Shown: positions 34,972-43,498 of the stretch, in pieces
How the letters are laid out: each line of letters begins with the position of its first letter
Numbering within the stretch: position 1 is the stretch's first letter
Assembly: GCF_000332995.1 (NCBI RefSeq)
Contig: NZ_BANS01000007.1
Location: 62,001-126,000 of the forward strand
Direction: 5' to 3'
Length of the DNA: 64,000 nucleotides
From: Gordonia amicalis NBRC 100051 = JCM 11271
GTDB taxonomy: Bacteria; Actinomycetota; Actinomycetes; Mycobacteriales; Mycobacteriaceae
The notes under the pieces: model-generated
The model's input: only the letters and a program-made list of their open reading frames with translations
Database searches by the model: none
Told to the model about the DNA's origin: nothing
Translations under genes and position numbers: made by a program

Positions 34972-35284
34972 CCGCCACCCCTACTCATCGTGTTCCGCAT
35001 GTCCCCGAAGCCGGGGCTCAACTCGCTGCTCAGACCACATTTACAGCAAACTGTTAAGTGAGTCACATTCTGCACTCAATCTAGGGATCTGTGCATGGGT
35101 GCGCAACCCCTGGAGCGCAACAAAGTGGGACCACCGTGCAAACTCATCCGATCGGACGGTTGCACTGACGCGCGGTCGGGCCGTTCTTCGAGCACGCCGG
35201 GATCGTGTCCAGGCACAACGGTCCCGTCGGATCTCGGGGGCGAGGCTGGGCGATGTTCGGACCGATCGCACGTATCCTGTCGGG
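34972..35284. other. Divergent intergenic region whiB4-ponA2
   Basis: 313 bases with no supported gene. The ponA2 -10 is at its right edge. An AT-richer patch at 35030-35085 (CATTTACAGC, GTTAAGTGAG, ACTCAATCTAG) is the likely site of the whiB4 promoter and any upstream control elements. Confidence 0.4.
35273..35278 (+). promoter_or_regulatory. -10 hexamer of ponA2 (leaderless)
   Basis: TATCCT ends 6 bases before GTG 35285. This supports GTG 35285 over the adjacent ATG 35288. Confidence 0.5.
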
Positions 35285-37741
35285 GTGATGTCGAAGAAAC
35301 TGTGGTCACTGGCCTGGGCGAGCCTGCTGGCCGGGGTTCTCGTCGCGGGCCTGATGTATCCGGTGGCCAGTGGGGTCGGAGTCGTCTCCAACCGGGCGGC
35401 CGCGGCAGTCGAGAACGTCTCCTCCGAACTCCTGAACGGCACCTTGCCGGAGGTCACCACAATGACCGACGTCAACGGAAAGCCGATCGCGGTGCTGTTC
35501 GACCAGTACCGCTACCAGGTCGGATACAACGACATCTCGCCCGACATGATCCGCGCGATCATCTCCGTCGAGGACCGGCGCTTCCTCGAGCACGACGGCG
35601 TCGACTGGAAGGGCACCATCCGCGCCGCGCTGAAGAACTCGTCGTCGGGCGAGGTCCAGCAGGGTGCGTCGACGCTCGATCAGCAGTACATCAAGAACTA
35701 TCAACTGCTCGTGCTCGCCCGCACCGAGGCCGACCGCCAGGCCGCGGTCGAGACGACCCCGGCGCGCAAGCTGCGCGAGGTGCGCATGGCCCTCACGCTC
35801 GAACAGACCCTCATCGACGAGGCCAAGCGCGACAAGGGTCTCGACGACGCCGCCGCCAAGCAGGAGGCGAAGAAGCAGATCGTCACCCGCTATCTGAACG
35901 TCGTCCCGTTCGGCAACAACGCCTACGGCATCGAGGCGGCCGCGCAGACCTACTTCGGGATCCCGGCGAAGGACCTGCAGGTAGAGCAGGCGGCCATGCT
36001 CGCGGGCATGGTGCAGTCGAGTTCGGCGCTCAACCCCTACAGCAACGCCGAGGACACGCTGACGCGCCGGAACCTCGTACTCGACACGATGATCGACAAC
36101 TTCCCCGAACGACGCGCCGAGCTGATGGCGGCCAAGGAGAAGCCGCTGGGCGTGCTCCCGCGTCCGCGGACGCCCACTCAGGGCTGCATCGCCGCCGACG
36201 ACAAGGGCTTCTTCTGCGACTACGCGTTGCAGTTCCTCGCCGAGAACGGGATGTCGCGCAACTCCGTGCTGCGAGGCGGGTACATCATCCAGACCACCCT
36301 CGACCCCGACGTGCAGCGCTCAACGGACCGTGCGGCAAAGACCCAGGCGAGTCCCACCGCCGACGGTGTCGCGGATGTCATCAGCACCATCCGTCCCGGG
36401 GACAAGTCCCACGACGTGCTGTCCATGGCGTCGAGTCGCCGCTACGGACTGAACCTGAATGCCGGCGAGACGATGCAGCCGCAACCGTTCTCGATGGTCG
36501 GCGACGGCGCGGGCTCGGTGTTCAAGATCTTCACCGTGGCTGCGGCCTTGGAGAAGGGTCTCGGCGCCGGGTCGACGATCCCGGTGCCCGGTTTCGTCGC
36601 CGTGGAGGGCATGGGTAACAGCGGCGGGGTGAACGGGTGTCCGGCCAACGCCTACTGCGTGAAGAACGCCGGCCGCTACCCCGCGGCGATGTCGGTGACC
36701 GATGCGCTCGCCCAATCGCCGAACACCGCTTTCGTCAAGCTGCTGCAGCAGGTCGGCGTGAAGCCGGCCGTCGACATGGCCGTCCGCCTCGGCCTGCGTT
36801 CCTACACCGTCCCCGGCTCGTCGGGAAACGGCGAGAAGAGCATTGCCCAGTACGTCAAGGACGGGAACTTCGGTTCGTTCACGCTAGGGCCGCTGCCCAT
36901 CAACGCGCTCGAGCTCGCCAACGTCGCCGCGACGATCGCCTCCGGCGGCGTCTGGTGCCCGCCCAACCCGATCAAGTCGATCAGCCGGGTGAAGCGCGAT
37001 CAGTACGGCAACCCGGTGATCGGGCCCGACGGGCAGCGTGCCCTCACCACGGTCCCGTTCAACGCTCCGGGCTGCGAACAGGTCGTCGACAAGGGTCTCG
37101 CCGACACCCTCGCCGTCACCATGAGCAAGGACGACGTGGGTGCGGGTACCGCCGCGGGCGCCGCGGGTTCGGTCGGCTGGACGCTTCCGATGTCGGGTAA
37201 GACCGGCACGACCGAGGCATACCGGTCGTCGGCGTTCGTCGGATTCACCAACCAGATCGCCGGCGCCGCGTACGTCTACAGCGATGGCCCCAACCCGCAG
37301 GGTGTGTGCACCAGTCCGCTTCGGTCCTGCTACGAAGGCAACGTGTTCGGCGGTATGGAACCCGCGCGGACATGGTTCCAGGCGGTGAAACCGGTCGCGA
37401 CCAAGTTCGGTCCGGTCCGGCTCCCTCCGATCGACCGCGAATACTGGAACGGCAGTGACCGCGGACGAATCCCGCAGGTCAGCGGACTGACCGCCAGTGA
37501 GGCGACCTCACGCCTGCAACGGGCCGGGTTCAAGGTCAACGAGCTCGAGGTCGACAGCGGCCGCCCCAAGGGCACGGTCGTGTTCACCGCACCCTCGGAT
37601 TCCGCGATGCCCGGCAGCACGGTCACCATCTACGTCAGCAACGGTCGTCGCGCCGGTGGCGGTGACGGCGGCAACGGTCCCACCGAGACCACCGTGGTGG
37701 TTCCCGGTGTCGGCCCGGTCGTGATCCAGCTACCCGGCTGA
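35285..37741 (+). CDS. ponA2: Class A penicillin-binding protein PonA2 with PASTA domain
   Basis: Bifunctional peptidoglycan synthase, about 818 aa. One N-terminal transmembrane helix precedes the glycosyltransferase domain with the catalytic glutamate in SVEDRRFLEHDGVD (about 95). The transpeptidase has its nucleophile serine in GSVFKIF (about 410), the SPNT motif near 480 and SGKTGTTE near 637. A single PASTA domain (about 715-780, IPQVSGLTASEATSRLQRAG) and a Gly/Thr-rich tail end the protein. It matches Rv3682 in order and context. Confidence 0.96.
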   Translation: MMSKKLWSLAWASLLAGVLVAGLMYPVASGVGVVSNRAAAAVENVSSELLNGTLPEVTTMTDVNGKPIAVLFDQYRYQVGYNDISPDMIRAIISVEDRRFLEHDGVDWKGTIRAALKNSSSGEVQQGASTLDQQYIKNYQLLVLARTEADRQAAVETTPARKLREVRMALTLEQTLIDEAKRDKGLDDAAAKQEAKKQIVTRYLNVVPFGNNAYGIEAAAQTYFGIPAKDLQVEQAAMLAGMVQSSSALNPYSNAEDTLTRRNLVLDTMIDNFPERRAELMAAKEKPLGVLPRPRTPTQGCIAADDKGFFCDYALQFLAENGMSRNSVLRGGYIIQTTLDPDVQRSTDRAAKTQASPTADGVADVISTIRPGDKSHDVLSMASSRRYGLNLNAGETMQPQPFSMVGDGAGSVFKIFTVAAALEKGLGAGSTIPVPGFVAVEGMGNSGGVNGCPANAYCVKNAGRYPAAMSVTDALAQSPNTAFVKLLQQVGVKPAVDMAVRLGLRSYTVPGSSGNGEKSIAQYVKDGNFGSFTLGPLPINALELANVAATIASGGVWCPPNPIKSISRVKRDQYGNPVIGPDGQRALTTVPFNAPGCEQVVDKGLADTLAVTMSKDDVGAGTAAGAAGSVGWTLPMSGKTGTTEAYRSSAFVGFTNQIAGAAYVYSDGPNPQGVCTSPLRSCYEGNVFGGMEPARTWFQAVKPVATKFGPVRLPPIDREYWNGSDRGRIPQVSGLTASEATSRLQRAGFKVNELEVDSGRPKGTVVFTAPSDSAMPGSTVTIYVSNGRRAGGGDGGNGPTETTVVVPGVGPVVIQLPG

Positions 37742-37782
37742 GCCCGGGGCCGGGAACGGGTGGGCATGCGCTCGGTGATGCG

Positions 37783-37788
37783 TATTCT
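37783..37788 (+). promoter_or_regulatory. -10 hexamer of the metallophosphoesterase gene (leaderless)
   Basis: TATTCT ends 6 bases before ATG 37795, with no Shine-Dalgarno between. Confidence 0.55.
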
Positions 37789-37794
37789 GAACAG

Positions 37795-38802
37795 ATGCAA
37801 CACTCCGAACTCGACTTCGCACGCCTCGGCCGTTCACGCCTCGGTTCACCCGGTTCCGGGGTCGGTTCGCGCGCACTGATCGGTGCCGCGGGACTCGCCG
37901 CGGCCGGCCTCGTCTACTCGACGGTCATCGAGCGCAACGCCTTCGCCCTGCGCCACACGACGCTGTCGGTCCTCGAACCCGGCGCCTCTCCCCTGCGGGT
38001 CCTGCACATCAGCGACCTGCACATGATGCCCAACCAGCGGCTCAAGCAGGCGTGGATCTCCGAGCTCGAGGCGCTGGAACCAGATCTGGTGGTCAACACC
38101 GGCGACAATCTCGCGCACCCGCAGGCGGTGCCCGCGGTGATCCAGTCCCTCGGCGGCCTCCTGTCGCGTCCGGGTCTGTTCGTCTTCGGTTCCAACGACT
38201 ACTTCGGCCCCAAGGCGAAGAATCCGTTCAAGTACTTCAAGAAGGATCACCAGCGCACGTATGGTGAACCGCTTCCGTGGCAGGACCTGCGGGCGGCGTT
38301 CACCGAACGCGGCTGGCTCGACGCCACACACACCGTGCGTGAGCTCGAGGTCAGCGGGGTGCGGGTGGTCGCGGCCGGAGTCGACGATCCGCACATCGAG
38401 CGGGACCGCTACGAGACCATTGCCGGGCGCCCCAACCCGCTGGCGCACCTGCGCCTCGGCCTCACGCATTCGCCCGAGCCGCGGGTCCTCGACCGCTTCG
38501 CCGCCGACGGCTACGACCTCGTGATGGCCGGCCACACCCACGGCGGGCAACTGTGCCTGCCGTTCTTCGGGGCGCTCGTCACCAACTGCCACATCGACCG
38601 TTCCCGGGTGAAGGGACCGTCGAACTGGGGGTCGTCGATGAAGCTGCACGTGAGCGCCGGCCTCGGCACATCCCCGTACGCGCCCGTCCGCTTCTGCTGC
38701 CGCCCGGAGGCCAGCCTCATCACCCTGACGCCGGTCTCGCACGGCGACGCCGATTACGACGCCGACCAGTCGCTGCCGCAGCTGGCACGCGAGTCCCTGT
38801 GA
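37795..38802 (+). CDS. Membrane-anchored metallophosphoesterase (Rv3683-like)
   Basis: A 335-aa calcineurin-like phosphoesterase. A hydrophobic segment near residues 22-42 probably anchors it to the membrane. Metal-binding motifs are HISDLHMM (D-x-H), VNTGDNLAH (G-D-N), GSNDYF (a variant of G-N-H-D with Ser and Asp-Tyr) and AGHTHGGQL (G-H-T-H). The substrate is unknown; homologues include YkuE-type lipid or nucleotide phosphatases. It follows ponA2 with its own leaderless promoter. Confidence 0.9.
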   Translation: MQHSELDFARLGRSRLGSPGSGVGSRALIGAAGLAAAGLVYSTVIERNAFALRHTTLSVLEPGASPLRVLHISDLHMMPNQRLKQAWISELEALEPDLVVNTGDNLAHPQAVPAVIQSLGGLLSRPGLFVFGSNDYFGPKAKNPFKYFKKDHQRTYGEPLPWQDLRAAFTERGWLDATHTVRELEVSGVRVVAAGVDDPHIERDRYETIAGRPNPLAHLRLGLTHSPEPRVLDRFAADGYDLVMAGHTHGGQLCLPFFGALVTNCHIDRSRVKGPSNWGSSMKLHVSAGLGTSPYAPVRFCCRPEASLITLTPVSHGDADYDADQSLPQLARESL

Positions 38803-38836
38803 GCGTCCCCCGAACACACCGGGGGTCGATCGACTC

Positions 38837-39532
38837 GTGAACGCGCTCGGCGTGAAGGTCCTGGCGTTCGACACCTTCGGTACGGTCACCGATTGGTTCA
38901 CCGGGATCTCCGGTGCCGTGGCGCTGATCGTCCCCGAGGTCGACTCCGCCGACTTCGCGCGTGAGTGGCGTCGCCGCTACTCGCCGATCCTCGCGCGTGT
39001 CGAGGCCGGAGAGCTCCCCTGGCGTCGTCTCGACGACCTGCAGACCGAGACCCTCCGGGAGGTCGCAGGGGCCTTCGGCGTGACTCTCGACGCCGAACAG
39101 AGCCGCGCGCTGGTGCGTGCGTGGCGGACCATCCCCGGCTGGCCCGACGCCGCCGAAGGCATCCGGCGCCTCAAGCGGGACCGCATCGTGTGCGCTCTCA
39201 GCAACGGGACCGTGGCGTTGCTGACCGACATGGCACGACACAACGGCTTCGGGTGGGACGTCATCGGGGGTTCCGACCTCTGGCGTCACTACAAACCCGC
39301 GCGCGAGACGTACTGCGGCCTCGCCGAACTCCTCGAGGTCCGACCGGACGAGGTGATGATGGTCGCGACGCATCAGTCGGACCTCGACGCCGCCCGCTCC
39401 TTCGGCCTGCGTACCGCGTTCGTCGAGCGACCGGCCGAATGGGGTGGCGAACCCAAGGACGACTCCGGTTCGCCGGACAACGATTTCCACGCCACCGATC
39501 TGCTCGACCTGGCCCGGCAGCTGGGTTGCTGA
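38837..39532 (+). CDS. Haloacid dehalogenase type II (HAD superfamily)
   Basis: A 231-aa HAD protein of the L-2-haloacid dehalogenase group. It has the nucleophile aspartate in LAFDTFGTVTDW (about 9-20), motif II Ser/Asn in CALSNGT (about 118), the motif III Lys in HYKPARETY (about 155) and a motif IV region MMVATHQSDLDAARSFG (about 175). The start is GTG at 38837. It could hydrolyse 2-haloacids or another small organic acid. This gene begins the part of the window that no longer follows M. tuberculosis order. Confidence 0.87.
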   Translation: MNALGVKVLAFDTFGTVTDWFTGISGAVALIVPEVDSADFAREWRRRYSPILARVEAGELPWRRLDDLQTETLREVAGAFGVTLDAEQSRALVRAWRTIPGWPDAAEGIRRLKRDRIVCALSNGTVALLTDMARHNGFGWDVIGGSDLWRHYKPARETYCGLAELLEVRPDEVMMVATHQSDLDAARSFGLRTAFVERPAEWGGEPKDDSGSPDNDFHATDLLDLARQLGC

Positions 39533-39552
39533 GCGAAGGAGCCCGTTGCGTC

Positions 39553-39744
39553 ATGACCCTCGACGATCTGCGGCGCTGGGAGGACTCCGGTGCTTGCTGG
39601 CGGGTCGTCCGCCGCGGTCCCGAGGATGTCACCGTGAGTCTGTTGCGCTGTGACGGCGGCGAAGAGGTCGACCGGTTCGTCAGCGCCGACCCCGAGATCC
39701 TCGCTCACCTCGGCGATCGTGTCTCTTCCGAGCAGAAGATCTGA
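39553..39744 (+). CDS. Small conserved actinobacterial protein
   Basis: A 63-aa soluble protein beginning MTLDDLRRWEDSGACWRV, with VSLLRCDGGEEVDRFVSAD in the middle. I recall similar small hypothetical proteins in other actinobacteria but no function. The start is ATG at 39553 with GAAGGAG about 11 bases upstream. It lies 20 bases after the dehalogenase gene and is probably cotranscribed. A hairpin terminator follows. Confidence 0.75.
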   Translation: MTLDDLRRWEDSGACWRVVRRGPEDVTVSLLRCDGGEEVDRFVSADPEILAHLGDRVSSEQKI

Positions 39745-39783
39745 GCCCGCGCTCTCCACTGCGAGGTCACCGGCGAAGACGAG

Positions 39784-39818
39784 GAAACCCCGGCCGCATC
39801 TCTGCCGACCGGGGTTTC
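39784..39818. terminator. Hairpin between the small protein gene and tRNA-Pro
   Basis: GAAACCCCGG (39784-39793) pairs with CCGGGGTTTC (39809-39818). It can serve both the plus-strand operon and the minus-strand tRNA. Confidence 0.7.
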
Positions 39819-39870
39819 ACTGCTGTGTCTCAACCAACACATCTCTGTGATCGACCGTGGCCGATCTCTG

Positions 39871-39944
<74 letters not shown>

Positions 39945-40145
39945 TGTGTAGCCTGCGATAGCTTATACCCGACCCCCGCCGAGTACTAAATCGCCTGCTC
40001 AAAGATGTGCCGGAACTGAGCGAAACGCTGTGGGACACGGGTCGGATGTCCCATCCTTGGTTAAGGTCCACCCGCAACAACGCCACCGCGCCGTCGCGCC
40101 AGGATCTCTGGACGCCGGCGTTCCCCACCATGAAAGGACGCCACC

Positions 40146-40571
40146 ATGAGCGCCACCCCCGACCAGCAGGCGAACTCGTCGGCCAAACAGGGCTTCGCCT
40201 TCGGGATCTCGATCGTCGCCGCCGCCCTGCTCTTCGTCGCAGGCCTGGTCTCGGTCTTCCAGGGCATCTCGGCGATCGCCAACGACGAACTCTTCGTCGT
40301 AGGCCGCGACTACGTCTTCGAATTCGACCTCACCGCGTGGGGCTGGATTCACCTGATCCTCGGCATCGTCGGCATCCTCGTCGCCGGCGGACTCGCGGTC
40401 GGTGCGGACTGGGCGCGCATCGCCGCCATCGTCATCGCGTCACTGTCGATCATCGCGCAGTTCCTGTGGCTGCCCTACTACCCGGCCTGGGCGATCCTGA
40501 TCATCGTCCTCGACCTCATCGTCATCTGGGCGGTCTCCACCTGGAACCCGAACAACGTCTACAACATGTGA
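40146..40571 (+). CDS. DUF7144 family membrane protein
   Basis: A 141-aa integral membrane protein with four helices (about 17-42, 62-86, 91-108, 113-133). Between helices 1 and 2 is the conserved loop IANDELFVVGRDYVFEFDLT, and GWIHLILG starts helix 2. The function is unknown; this family is common in actinobacteria near general-stress genes. The start is ATG at 40146 with AAAGGA upstream. Confidence 0.8.
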   Translation: MSATPDQQANSSAKQGFAFGISIVAAALLFVAGLVSVFQGISAIANDELFVVGRDYVFEFDLTAWGWIHLILGIVGILVAGGLAVGADWARIAAIVIASLSIIAQFLWLPYYPAWAILIIVLDLIVIWAVSTWNPNNVYNM

Positions 40572-40646
40572 TCTTTCGTTTCACCAGCGATGATGCCCGC
40601 CGACATGGCCTGCCGGGTGCCCATGACCCATCCGTGACCGCGTGCG

Positions 40647-40665
40647 GTCTGAACACTCTTCAGAC
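40647..40665. promoter_or_regulatory. 7-bp dyad upstream of the lipocalin pseudogene
   Basis: GTCTGAA and TTCAGAC are perfect arms around CACTC. A second dyad, GCCGATCG/CGATCGGC, follows at about 40667-40697. They may be operator remnants of the lipocalin gene or hairpins ending the DUF7144 transcript. Confidence 0.35.
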
Positions 40666-40712
40666 AGCCGATCGGGACTCGACGTAGACGATCGGCCCAC
40701 GAAAGGAACACC

Positions 40713-41312
40713 ATGCGCGTCACACACACCCTTGCAGCCCTTGTCGCCGGCATCGTCGTGGTATCGGTTTCGTCATCGGGACCGGTCCGGCGCAGGCCGC
40801 GCCCCTGGCCCCGGTGGCCTACGTCGACGTCGACCGTTACCTCGGCAAATGGTGGCAGCTGGCGACCGTCCCCTCGTTCTGGGGCGTGACCTGCGCGCGT
40901 TCTACACCCGGATCGATGAGAAGACCATCGGTGTCGACAACCAGTGCACCGGACCCACCGGCATGCGGGGCGGCGTGATCGGGCGCGCCACCGTGGTGGA
41001 CACCAAGACGAATGCCCAGTTGAGTGTGCGGTTCCCGCAGACACCCGCCAGCATCAACCCCAACGGGGCGCCGAACTACATCATCGCCTACATCGAGGAC
41101 GGCGAGAACCCGAACGGTCCGTACAAGTACGCGATCGTCGGTGACCCACTCGCGCCTCGGGATTCCTGCTCTCGCGCGACAAGGTCGTGTCCGACTCCGA
41201 ACTGCGTCGGCTGACCAAGGAGATAGAGAAGGTGGGGTTCAACCCGTGCACGTTCCTCGTCTCACCGACGACCGGTGGACGCAGTGACTACTCGCCGCTT
41301 TGCATACTGTGA
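40713..41312 (+). pseudogene. Lipocalin family protein, frameshifted three times
   Basis: A good start (ATG 40713 behind AAAGGA) opens a signal peptide (LAALVAGIVVV), but the mature protein runs through three further frames. The segment near 40781 reads GPAQAAPLAP then VDVDRYLGKWWQLATV, the lipocalin G-x-W motif. From about 40900 it reads FYTRIDEKTIGVDNQCTG. From about 41157 it reads SGFLLSRDKVVSDSELRR, ending at TGA 41310. Every switch is equivalent to loss of one base. The intact protein would be a secreted Blc-like lipocalin of about 195 aa. It may be a decayed gene or a site of sequencing error. Confidence 0.75.
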
Positions 41313-41346
41313 TCGCGAACCGCCACTGAACACGACGATCGAAACC

Positions 41347-41382
41347 ATTTCAGCGCAAGCACCAAAGTGCTTGCGCCGAAAT
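41347..41382. terminator. Strong hairpin between the lipocalin pseudogene and AraC
   Basis: GCGCAAGCAC (41353-41362), loop CAAA, GTGCTTGCGC (41367-41376), with ATTTC/GAAAT flanks that extend pairing and give T-rich tails on both strands. It serves both converging units. Confidence 0.8.
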
Positions 41383-41385
41383 GCA

Positions 41386-41961
41386 TCAGCTGGCTTCCGC
41401 GTCGGCAACCGTTGCGGCGCGCCGGAATTCGTCAGGGGTGAGCCCGTACTTGGCGCGGAATCTGTTCCGCATCGTCGCCGTCGAGGCGAAGCCCGAAGCA
41501 TGTGCCACCGCTTCGAGTTTCGGATTCCCCGGGCCCGTCAGCAGGCCACGGGCCCAGTCGAGACGGCGGTCGGCGATCATCTCGGCCAGCGACGTGGGAC
41601 TGCCGGCGAGAACCCGATAGAGGTGCCGGCGACTCACATGCAGGTGCCGCGCCACGACCTCGACACTGAAATCCGGGTCGCGGAAATTACGCTCGATGAG
41701 GTCGGTGACCGCGGCGCGCAAATACCGCTCACTCGTTCGCAAGTCCGACACTCCGACACGGGAAACCTGTTCGCTACGCGAAACATGTTCCGGCGCAATG
41801 TTCATCACTTGCCCGTCACGACCAATGGGACCTGGGCCCACCTTGTTCCTTCCACGAGAGTTCTCCCACCCGGCATCAGACATTACCGACGGGGGTGTTC
41901 CCGGTCTTGGGCCTTTGGTCCCAATTTCATGGGTCTTCGTCTCGGGATTGTGCTGCGACAC
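41386..41961 (-). CDS. AraC family transcriptional regulator (short form)
   Basis: Up to 191 aa. The last 105 residues form the double helix-turn-helix of AraC proteins (VEVVARHLHVSRRHLYRVL and AVAHASGFASTATMRNRF, then KYGLTPDEFRR). The first 50 residues are low-complexity and may be untranslated. An internal ATG at 41805 (MNIAPEHVS) would give a 139-aa protein. There is no room for the usual cupin sensor domain, so the effector, if any, is unknown. It stands opposite the lipocalin remnant. Confidence 0.75.
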   Translation of the reverse strand: MSQHNPETKTHEIGTKGPRPGTPPSVMSDAGWENSRGRNKVGPGPIGRDGQVMNIAPEHVSRSEQVSRVGVSDLRTSERYLRAAVTDLIERNFRDPDFSVEVVARHLHVSRRHLYRVLAGSPTSLAEMIADRRLDWARGLLTGPGNPKLEAVAHASGFASTATMRNRFRAKYGLTPDEFRRAATVADAEAS

Positions 41962-42032
41962 GCGAACTTTCCCTATCCACTTCGCTCAGGAACTGGGTCA
42001 GCCGTCCACCTTCGCGAGCTATCGGACCCGCG

Positions 42033-43430
42033 CTAGGCGCCGCCTGGCCCGGCGTTGGCCGAATCCCGGCCGGCCCGGGCCGCGCGGGACGCGTAGTCAC
42101 GTAGGAACAGGGCCTCGGCGAGCGCGATCCGCTCGATCTCGGTCGGATCGACGCTCTCGTTGGGGGCGTGGATCAGGCACCGCGGCTCCTCGACACCGAA
42201 GAGCATGATCTCGGCGTCGGGGAAGGTGCTCTGCAGGACGTTGCACAGCGGGATCGATCCACCCTGCCCCTGGATCAGCACCTCCTCGCCGCCGTAGGCG
42301 GCCGCGAGCGCGTCGGTGAGCGCCTCGTAGGCCGGACCGGATGTCGAGCCGACGAACGGCGATCCCACCGCCTCACGCTCGAAGGACACCCGGGCATTCC
42401 ATGGGGTGGCCGCCCGGAGGTGTTCGATGAGCGCGTCCTGGGCGTAGGTGGGGTCCATTCCCGGCGGCACGCGCAGGTTGATGCGCGCCCGGGCGCGTGG
42501 CTGGACCGCCGCGGAGGACCCGACCACCGGCGGGCAGTCGATGCCGAGCACGGTCGCGGCGGGACGCGCCCACACCATGTCCGACACCGATCCGGATCCC
42601 ACGAGCTCGACGCCCTCGAGCACCGTTGCATCAGAACGGAACTGTTCGGGCGGGTAGGAAACGCCAGGCCACTCGGCATCGGCGTCGAGACCGGTGATGG
42701 TGGTGTTGCCGTGCTCGTCGCGCAGAGTGGCGAGCATCGCGATGAGGGCGGCCAGCGCATCCGGCGCGGCCCCACCGAACATGCCGGAATGCATTGCCGA
42801 TCCCAGGGTTTCGACCGTGACGTCGATGTTGGCGATGCCGCGCAACGTCGTCGTGAGACTCGGTCTGCCGACAGCGAAGTTGCCGGAGTCGGCGATCAGG
42901 ATGGTGTCGGCACGCAACAGGTCGGGATGCTCGACCGCGAAATGCTCGAGCCCACCCGTCCCCTGTTCCTCCGAGCCCTCGCCGATGATCTTCACGGTCA
43001 CACCGAGGTCGCCGGCGAGGGCACGCAGCGCGGTGAGGTGCACGGCGATGTTGCCCTTGCAGTCGGCGGCACCGCGTCCGTACCAGCGACCGTCCCGTTC
43101 CGTCAGCTCCCACACCGGCGAATCCCATTCGTTCTCACCGAGGGGCGGTTGCACGTCGTGATGGAAGTACAGCAGGACGGTCGGCGCACCTTCCGGACCG
43201 GGGATCTGCCCGGTGACCGCCTTGGACCCGTCACTGGTCACATGCGCGGCGACATCCTCGACACCCAGCTCGCGGAACGTTCCCAACAGCCATTCGACCA
43301 TGCCGTCGCATTCCTCCACCGGGAACTGCTGCGGGTCGTGAACCGAGCGGAACCGCACCATCTCCGCCAGATCCGACTTCGCACGAGGCATCAACTCCCG
43401 CACCCGATCTCGCAATGTCGCGTCATCCAT
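42033..43430 (-). CDS. M20 family metallopeptidase (dipeptidase)
   Basis: A 465-aa zinc peptidase of the ArgE/DapE/carnosinase type. Metal ligands appear in order: YFHHDVQPP (His, about 95), GRGAADCKGN (Asp, about 126), GEGSEEQGTGG (catalytic Glu and ligand, about 160), then IADSGNF and a C-terminal LIHAPNES with the last His. The dimerisation domain lies between about 195 and 335. It is a cytoplasmic enzyme. The start is ATG at 43430 with GGGAGA upstream. Confidence 0.9.
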   Translation of the reverse strand: MDDATLRDRVRELMPRAKSDLAEMVRFRSVHDPQQFPVEECDGMVEWLLGTFRELGVEDVAAHVTSDGSKAVTGQIPGPEGAPTVLLYFHHDVQPPLGENEWDSPVWELTERDGRWYGRGAADCKGNIAVHLTALRALAGDLGVTVKIIGEGSEEQGTGGLEHFAVEHPDLLRADTILIADSGNFAVGRPSLTTTLRGIANIDVTVETLGSAMHSGMFGGAAPDALAALIAMLATLRDEHGNTTITGLDADAEWPGVSYPPEQFRSDATVLEGVELVGSGSVSDMVWARPAATVLGIDCPPVVGSSAAVQPRARARINLRVPPGMDPTYAQDALIEHLRAATPWNARVSFEREAVGSPFVGSTSGPAYEALTDALAAAYGGEEVLIQGQGGSIPLCNVLQSTFPDAEIMLFGVEEPRCLIHAPNESVDPTEIERIALAEALFLRDYASRAARAGRDSANAGPGGA

Positions 43431-43498
43431 GCACACATCTCCCTGTCGGTTCTCGGCGGTCGGTTCGCTCCGTCGTCTGTGTACCACAGCCCGGTGCG

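Noticed and set aside
34796..35284. N-terminal extension of PonA2 by about 163 residues
   Set aside because: It runs antisense through whiB4 and the promoter region. The -10 at 35273 places the start at 35285.
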